From positions 1 to 49,666 of the forward strand of contig JADNYV010000259.1 of the NCBI GenBank assembly GCA_015501055.1: a stretch of 49,666 nt of DNA, in the 5' to 3' direction. The notes under the pieces are model-generated. The model searched no databases and was not told the origin of the DNA. It saw nothing but the letters and a program-made list of their open reading frames with translations. Origin of the DNA: Mucidula mucida (Eukaryota > Basidiomycota > Agaricomycetes > Agaricales > Physalacriaceae). Below, piece after piece: positions 43,900 through 49,666 of the stretch. Both the position numbers and the translations under genes were made by a program. How positions within the stretch are numbered: the stretch's first letter is position 1; every line of letters starts with the position of its first letter.

Positions 43900-45039
43900 T
43901 CACAGCGTCAACATGCTCGAAAACTGACTCGTCAACGCATGCGTATAATCCTCCACAGTACTAAACTTCGCCAATCCACACGCCCCGCTCTCAATGTGCC
44001 GTATCAGCCCCGAAATAACAGTAAACCGGCGCCCACACGTGCGGCTAGGACACTTGAACTGCTCCGCGTCATGCGCAGGCGACACGAGATGCGTGTTCAA
44101 ACTCGACAGTGTACGGAATTGACGATGACAGAGGTAACACTCGTATTGCCCCGTATGACCGTTGTACGCAAGCTCCGTGGCTGCATAAGTCGTAGTAGTA
44201 GTGCTAGCGGGACCGCCTGTAATGCGGCGGTTGATGGAGATGGTAGGCGTGAGCTTGAGCGCATGGACTGCCGCCGCGACGTGGTGGCGACTGATGCGCG
44301 CGTCGCAGCCCCCGGCCTCGATGTGGCCGGCAATGTCGGACGGGGCTTTGAACAGGCGCGGGCAAAGGGGGCATTTGATATCCGCGGCCTTGTGGACGCG
44401 GGAGGCGTCGTGCTGCATGAAGGAGAAGGGTAGTTCAGAGTAACGTGTGGTACGGCCAGGCTTACCTGCGAAAGAGCCTCGGGGCTTCTGAAGTCTTTCA
44501 AGCAAATGAAGCACCAATTGTGGAGTGAGCTGGCGCTCAGATGTTGGTACAGAGCTTCCTTGCAGCCGAACATCCTGTTGCACGATGCACAGTAGGGATC
44601 ATCGTCGTGGTCGCTTTCATATTCTTCAGACTCGTCATCGTCTTCCTGATGAATGGCAGCAGTATTACGGTGCTGATAGAACGTAAGTAACAGAATTGCT
44701 CAGTAGAAAGAAACGGGTACCTGCTCAAGGGCATTCTCGCTCGAAAAATACCTGTCGCAACGACCGCAATACACTTCCTCGTCTGATTCGTCCGATTCAT
44801 ACTCGTCATAATTACCTTGATGCACGGCGGCGTTAGCGAGGTGCTATGCGGGCATCGTCAATCGGCCCGTTCAATGGCTGACAGACAAACGAGCCAAATA
44901 CCTGTTGAAGCGCCTGATCATTTCTGAAAAGACGCTCACACTCGTCGCAGTAAGGATGGTCAGCCTTGGCAGAGCAGTGACTATGAAGAGCGTTATCGGA
45001 GACAAAGGAGCGATAGCATTGGCCGCAGGTCACAGTCAT
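43900..45039 (-). CDS. C2H2 zinc-finger protein, paralogue C
   Basis: Four exons (44902-45039, 44721-44843, 44466-44672, 43900-44412) give 326 aa, intact. The start is MTVTCGQCYRSFVSDNALHS. Fingers in order are CGQC...H, CDECERLFRNDQALQQ|H, CGRCDRYFSSENALEQ|H, CASCNRMFGCKEALYQH, CFICLKDFRSPEALSQ|H, CPLCPRLFKAPSDIAGH, YECYLCHRQFRTLSSLNTH and CPSRTCGRRFTVISGLIRH. All three introns are phase 0 and stand directly before the first zinc-binding histidine. Compared with paralogue B there is one extra exon carrying one extra finger unit. Acidic stretches (DEYESDESDEE, DDDESEEYESDHDDD) separate the fingers. The C-terminus is LTSQFSSMLTL. Confidence 0.85.
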
Positions 45040-45058
45040 CTTGGGCAGAAGAAAGGAA

Positions 45059-45114
45059 CAGGCGTGAAAAACTGGAGGGGCAGTAGCGCAGATTCGCGGA
45101 GTCTTTCAAGCCTG
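45059..45114 (-). promoter_or_regulatory. Leader palindrome upstream of zinc-finger gene C
   Basis: CAGGCGTGAAAAACT and AGTCTTTCAAGCCTG pair in 13 of 15 positions around a longer (26-nt) loop, 20-75 nt upstream of the ATG at 45039. It matches the elements of genes A and B in sequence and position. Confidence 0.55.
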
Positions 45115-45490
45115 TTTCTTTCTGGTCGTGGTGGTCCTCAAGAGAGTGTGCGATAGGCCAACTTGCTTATCAAGGATGGAATTGAAACTCAGCTCGGCTA
45201 TCAAGTGGCCATGGCCCATGGTCAACGTACAGAGTCTAGGCCTGCTATGCGCATATGTTGGAGGATAGTAGTAGTACATATACGGCGCGTCTCTCTTAAT
45301 CAATGTAGCTCATAATCAGCCTCATTAAACTCAAACTTGGATTCGTTGCACTCCAAACGCACAGTTCCTTTACTAGTGGACATAGCCATCATACAGTCAC
45401 CACAACACTCAGTTTGAAAAAGACGCTTTATCAATAATTGACAGTGTAACATTGGTGTCAGCAACACAGCGAAGACAACCCAATCACATT

Positions 45491-45640
45491 TCACAACGTC
45501 AGCATCCTCGAGAACTGGCTTGTCAACTCGGAATGTGTATACTCCCGGTCCACATTGCCACTCACTCTCGATATGCCTTACTATCAGCGCGCCCACACGT
45601 GCGAGACTGGGACACTTGAACTGCTGCGACCTGCTTCCCA
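45491..45640 (-). pseudogene. Zinc-finger paralogue D, 3'-end remnant
   Basis: The minus strand reads QQFKCPSLARVG, then IVRHIESEWQCGPGVYTF. After a frame change it reads ELTSQFSRMLTL and a stop at 45491-45493. These match the last finger and C-terminus of paralogue C (EQFKCPSRTCGRRF, LIRHIESGACG, ALTSQFSSMLTL). The second cysteine of the finger and several core residues are gone. It lies upstream of paralogue C in the same orientation, the usual position for a decayed tandem duplicate. Confidence 0.7.
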
Positions 45641-46279
45641 ATAAAACTTGGTTCATTTTTGGCCCACTGTTAAAAGCTGTGCATCTTCACTATACCCCCA
45701 TGATATAAATGAACCAAAAGGGTAGATACAGCAGCTACATAGATAGTGGGAGAGACGAAGCTGAGGTGTGGCGGCATAAGTCTGCGCATTTGACGCCTTG
45801 AGCTGGAGCGGCGTATTGATTTGCAAGTTCGCAAATGAGTATCACAAGATGACTCGGACTGGATATCCCAAGGTGCGTTAGCGTTCTTCAATAGAGGGTC
45901 AGCCGCGAACTCCCCCCCAATCCACCAGCCCTACTCGGATGAACGCTGTGGGGTCCTATAGATATCCTGATTGACTGCGTGGATCTCTTTCCTTTTTTCA
46001 GTGACACCCAAACATATCAAAGCGTGGACCAGACTATGCTAAACGTAGCTGTGCTTGAAATTCTAAGTATTGAAAGCAAAGCACCTCACATTAAGATGAA
46101 AAGTGTGACGCGCCTCTCACCCAAGCTTGGAACGTTCACAGACCCAACATCATAACACAAAATCAGAAACCAGTAAAATGTATACAGTACGGATGTAAAA
46201 TTTTGATCTATAAGTACTAGGTTCTCGTACACTTTGCGAAAAAATCTTTCTACTACACACCACATACCATCTAACAAGA
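45641..46279. other. Intergenic, no gene seen
   Basis: About 640 nt of mostly AT-richer sequence lie between the zinc-finger remnant and the 3' end of the Hsp110 gene. No gene, tRNA or repeat was found. The 3'UTR of Hsp110 probably takes the part near 46100-46279. Confidence 0.4.
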
Positions 46280-48820
46280 CTAATCAACGTCCATCTCACT
46301 CGGTCCAGGCGCCGCATCCTCCTCCTTCTTCGCAGGCTCCTCCTGCTTCTGCGGCGTCTCCTGCCCAGTCTTCGGCGTCTGCGCCCCACTCGACGGCGGC
46401 ACAGGCGCGCGCGGCTTCGGCTTCGTCAAAATAGGCGTCGCAAAGTAAATAACCTCGTCCCGCTTCTTGCTGATCTCAGCCGTCGTCAAAATAGGATCCA
46501 CATTCTTCGGGCGCTCGCTCTGCCGCACCGTCTGGTCCTCGAGCCACTTTTGCACAGTCGCGACCTTCTCGACGACGCTCTGCAAATCCTTCTCGTCAAT
46601 GTGGCTAAACTTGTCGTCGCCCGAGGTTGCCTGCGACATGTACGAGTTGAGCGTCTCGCGAAGCTGAGCAATTGTGCGTTGGCGCTCCTCAGCCTCACGC
46701 CAGCGGAAGGTAATGGGGTCGCCGAGGACCTTGAGCGCGTCGAGACGAGAGACATAGGCAGATTTTTTGGCGTCCTCGCCCTCTTCCGAGTAAAGCCAAT
46801 CCTCCGCCTCCTGCAGAGCGGCCAAGAGCTTCTCCTTCTCTTCTGGCTGCACGAAGTGAGCGTAACGATCGTCGAGCTTGCCACGGGTATCGTAAACGTA
46901 CTCCTCCAGGGCGTTCTTGCGGTCCTGGATAAAAGTTCAATAAAAGAGTTAACACAACGCGACAAACACAATTACCTCGGTATCCATAACGAGCTTGTCG
47001 CTCTCGTGCATCTGGCCCTCGAGCTCCTTGTACTTTTCGACAATGCTCTTATCGAGACTGGCAGTGCCCGCAAAGAAAGGCACGTCGCGCTTTTGGGTGA
47101 CCCTTTTCTTCTTGGGCACCGCACCCTCGGGAGCATCCACCTCCATAGCGGCAGGCTCCTCCTTGTCGACAATCTCCTCGACGTAGGCAGCCTCAAATGA
47201 AAGGATACCGTGTGCGTTCAGCCGCGTCTTGAGCTTTACGCAAGCAGAGTCGCCAGTGGTCGTTGGCGGGATCTCCTTGGCAGAGAAGCGACCGATCCAC
47301 GGATTAATGCCGCCCGGAAGGTTTTCTGGCTCCGCGTAGGACGCTTCAATGTCAAATGGCTCCTTGCGGTAGAAGGAGAGGACCTTGGTCGAAGGCAGAG
47401 CGTTGCCTTTGGGAAAGACCAGGAGCTCGGTGTCATCTGGCTCGGCGGGGTTGACCTCCCAGGTCATCTTGATGGGGTATGTAGCGATATCGGTAAAGTT
47501 GAAGTCACGGACACGGAATACGGGGGAGAGCTTGGCACAGGCAAAGGTCGCGCCGCGTGCGACGGCTTCGTCCTGGTTAAGGGTAGTGGAGAGTTGCTTG
47601 TCGGGGAAGGCAGTCTGGATTTTGGCGCGCACGGCGGGGATGCGTGTAGAGCCACCAATCAGCTCAATCGCGTCAATCTCGTCAAGAGACAGACCAGACT
47701 CGGCGACTGCGCGGTGGAGGGGGGCGGGAATACGGTCCAGGACGTCGGCAATAAGGCCTTCGTACTCCTCGCGGGTAAGCTTGGAGGCGGCATCAATGTC
47801 GTTCATGATAGACTCGATGTTGAGAGGGGCCTCTGCGTTGGCAGAAAGCACCTTTTTGAGGCGCTCGCAGCCGGCAGTGAGACGGAAGGTGGCCTTGGGA
47901 TTGGACAAGACATCGATCTTGTACTTTGTCTTGAATTCTTCGGAAAAGTGCTTGACAAGGGCGTAGTCAATGTCGCGACCACCAAGATTCCGGTCGAACG
48001 CGGTGCTTTTGACGGCAAGCTGGCCTTTGGAGAAAGCGACGACAGCACACGATAGGGAGGCGTGGCCGACGTCAACGAAAACGACGTTGCGAGGAGGCGC
48101 TTCTGGCTCGGGAAGGTCGGATTTTGTGATACCGTACCCGAGAGCAGCGGCTGTGGTATCGTTGATGAGGCGAAGAACGGTGAGGCCTGCAATGGAAGCG
48201 GCGTCCATCACTGCTCGTCGCTGGATATCGGTGTACCATCCGGGAACAGCGATCACAATATCTGTGACGCCGTTCTTGAGCTCGTTGGCTGCGATGTCGC
48301 GTAGCTTGGCGAGATACATCGCGACAAGCTGTGTAGCAGAGAAAGTTTGCGGTTCGCCGACATAGTTGACCTGCAAGAAATCAGACTCTGGCCATCCCTG
48401 CAGCACAACAACTTGCCTGGACACCGACAGATCCCTGGACGTCAACAAGAGTGGCGTTGATAAATTTCTTTTCAACATCCTGCACTTCTGGATCCGACAA
48501 TGTCCGCCCAACAAGACGCTTCAACGATCCGATGGTATTGCGGAAATTTGACGTTTCCTGCGTTTTCGCCGCTTCACCAATAGCTCGCTGTTTGGGCCCA
48601 AATGCCACCAAAGATCTACCGATGCTTCAGCACGACAACGACCGAGAGGATATCAACGCACGGGGTAGCCCGATTAGATGTCTCGTTTACGATGATATCG
48701 ATGCCGCGGTGTCTGGCCACGCCAATCTGTATTCCAATGCTGTTGTAAGAAAAATAATCGATCCACGACAAGACCCACCTTGCTGTGAAGACAGCCAAAA
48801 TCGACTCCTACGACGGCCAT
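46280..48820 (-). CDS. SSE1: Hsp110 (Sse1-type) nucleotide exchange factor of Hsp70
   Basis: Five exons (48779-48820, 48662-48726, 48417-48615, 46976-48370, 46280-46924) give 781 aa, intact and of usual length. It starts MAVVGVDFGCLHSK|IGVARHRGIDIIVNE and continues SLVAFGPKQRAIGEAAK, VNYVGEPQTFSATQL, VPGWYTDIQRRAVMDAA, NDTTAAALGYGI, VFVDVGHASLSCAVVAF, LIGGSTRIPAV and STTLNQDEAVARGA. These are the Hsp110 versions of the Hsp70 ATPase motifs. The C-terminal part has a long acidic insertion (EEPAAMEVDAPEGAVPKKKR) and a helical domain, ending EDAAPGPSEMDVD. Hsp110 proteins release ADP from Hsp70 and hold unfolded clients in the cytosol. The third intron (48371-48416, GCAAGT...TTGCAG) is GC-AG. The symbol is by type, not by direct comparison. 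Confidence 0.92.
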
Positions 48821-48925
48821 GGCGATTATTATGCGATCAAAGGGTGATTAGATGGGGTAATAAAGGCGTGAACAGAGGTCGTTAAAAATCTAGCTGACGG
48901 GGAGAGGGAGGGATTGGATTGCGTT

Positions 48926-48935
48926 CCATATATGG
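48926..48935. promoter_or_regulatory. CCATATATGG palindrome upstream of Hsp110
   Basis: A perfect palindrome lies 106-115 nt before the Hsp110 ATG. It could be the TATA element of the gene. It also fits the CC(A/T)6GG CArG consensus of MADS-box factors. No clear heat-shock element (alternating TTC/GAA every five bases) was seen nearby. Confidence 0.35.
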
Positions 48936-49666
48936 ACCTCCCGCTTGCCATATTGGGATCTGATCGACCTTCTTTTGCCTTCTCCGCGCTTCGACGCGTT
49001 TCCAACACGTTTCCTTTGTCTTTGTCTCTCTCACGACCCTAGAAGAAGTGCTGGAACACGCAGCTACACGTCCTCCGTGCTGTATTGGATGCAGATATGC
49101 TGTATCTACGAATGATCCTTGCCAAATGGTAATTAACGCCTCTGTTTTGGAATCCGCCTGCGTGTTTCTACTTGCGCCTTGTACTGGCCAGCTGACTCTG
49201 CTTGACTCATTTCGACAAACATCGTGTAGGCGAATGTCGCCGCAGGTGGCCTACAATGAGAACATTTGGCGACAAATCCCCCCGGCAAGAGATCATTCAG
49301 TGGCGCACACTCCGAAAAGAAAGCTTACCTAGGAAAAACAAAGAACATCCCGACTTGCAACTATAGCGAAGCTCGCCACTTCTCAAATGAACGAATCCAA
49401 ACGTTCCTCAAGTCGGTGTGATCAAGCTCGCAGAATTCCTCGTTCGACACCGCCAGACTTGACAATCATGGATGCTACTTTGGAGAGAAGGGAAAACAAG
49501 GCGACAATCCCGAGCGCCATCCAATTTCCGCCAACTCGTAAGGCATCCGCTTTGTCCGACAGCTTAGAAAAGATTTTCTTCGCATTCTTAACATAAATAC
49601 AAATGAACAATCATCTATCTTGTCGTTTTCCGCTAGCTGGTTCAGGCTTTGTCTCCACCCAAAGAC
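48936..49666. other. Right edge, no clear gene; possible minus-strand exon near 49422-49590
   Basis: I cannot support a full gene here. On the minus strand, after a TTATGTTAAG that could be an acceptor, the text NAKKIFSKLSDKADALRVGG, then NWMALGIVALFSLLSKVASM, ends GGVERGILRA and a stop at about 49422. It looks like a membrane-anchored protein end whose other exons would lie beyond the window. This is a weak suggestion only. Confidence 0.25.

Noticed and set aside
46550..48365. Long plus-strand open frames (up to 281 aa) opposite Hsp110
   Set aside because: They lie on the antisense strand of a strongly conserved gene, match no motif, and follow from its codon use.
48821..49050. Heat-shock elements in the Hsp110 promoter
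   Set aside because: Scattered TTC and GAA triplets are present but not in the alternating five-base spacing required.
1..49666. CRISPR arrays, rRNA genes, bacterial-type operators or riboswitches
   Set aside because: No regularly spaced repeats or matching structures were seen; the DNA is fungal nuclear.

Overview
The window is nuclear DNA of a filamentous basidiomycete, most likely a mushroom-forming Agaricomycete. Genes are cut by many 46-60 nt introns, mostly GT-AG with a few GC-AG. The gene content also fits: a 17-exon multicopper laccase, DUF6535-type membrane proteins, F-box/leucine-rich proteins, a lineage-typical Hsp70-like protein, and a cluster of C2H2 zinc-finger paralogues. Exon boundaries were worked out by hand from reading frame, splice consensus and remembered family motifs. 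No alignment or transcript data were available.

Left part (1-6.3 kb): a rearranged patch. A Ty3/gypsy integrase remnant (minus) abuts an internal piece of a TauD/XanA-type 2-oxoglutarate dioxygenase (plus), which runs into an F-box/LRR pseudogene. Two intact genes follow: an unknown protein with a KEN motif, and an ADP-ribosylglycohydrolase. The N-terminal tip and C-terminal half of a TauD/XanA gene then appear on the opposite strand. The two TauD pieces do not overlap and complement each other.

Middle left (6.4-17.4 kb): a tandem duplication of about 5.8 kb. Each unit holds a near-identical ~745 bp upstream block, a large four-exon DUF6535 membrane gene and a small unknown gene. The second DUF6535 copy carries one single-base deletion. 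The first small gene carries a 244 bp TA-flanked MITE at a probable splice donor.

Middle (17.8-33 kb): a nitroreductase with one frameshift, a small membrane protein, an F-box/LRR gene, two paralogous proteins sharing a SILK-like plus V-x-F motif arrangement, a tRNA-Val(AAC), a soluble/hydrophobic-tail protein, a coiled-coil protein with a J-domain-like HPD tail, and a second F-box gene with an in-frame stop.

Right part (33.4-49.7 kb): a secreted laccase, then a minus-strand block with three intact C2H2 zinc-finger paralogues and a remnant of a fourth. Mixed in are a divergent Hsp70-like ATPase gene, a membrane/coiled-coil gene and an intact Hsp110 (Sse1-type) nucleotide exchange factor. The three zinc-finger genes share a palindromic stem-loop just upstream of the ATG, and their internal introns mostly sit directly before the first zinc-binding histidine of a finger.

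A recurring oddity is that several otherwise well-kept genes have exactly one or two single-base indels. This could be real gene decay or uncorrected sequencing errors, and it affects how much of the window should be called pseudogene.
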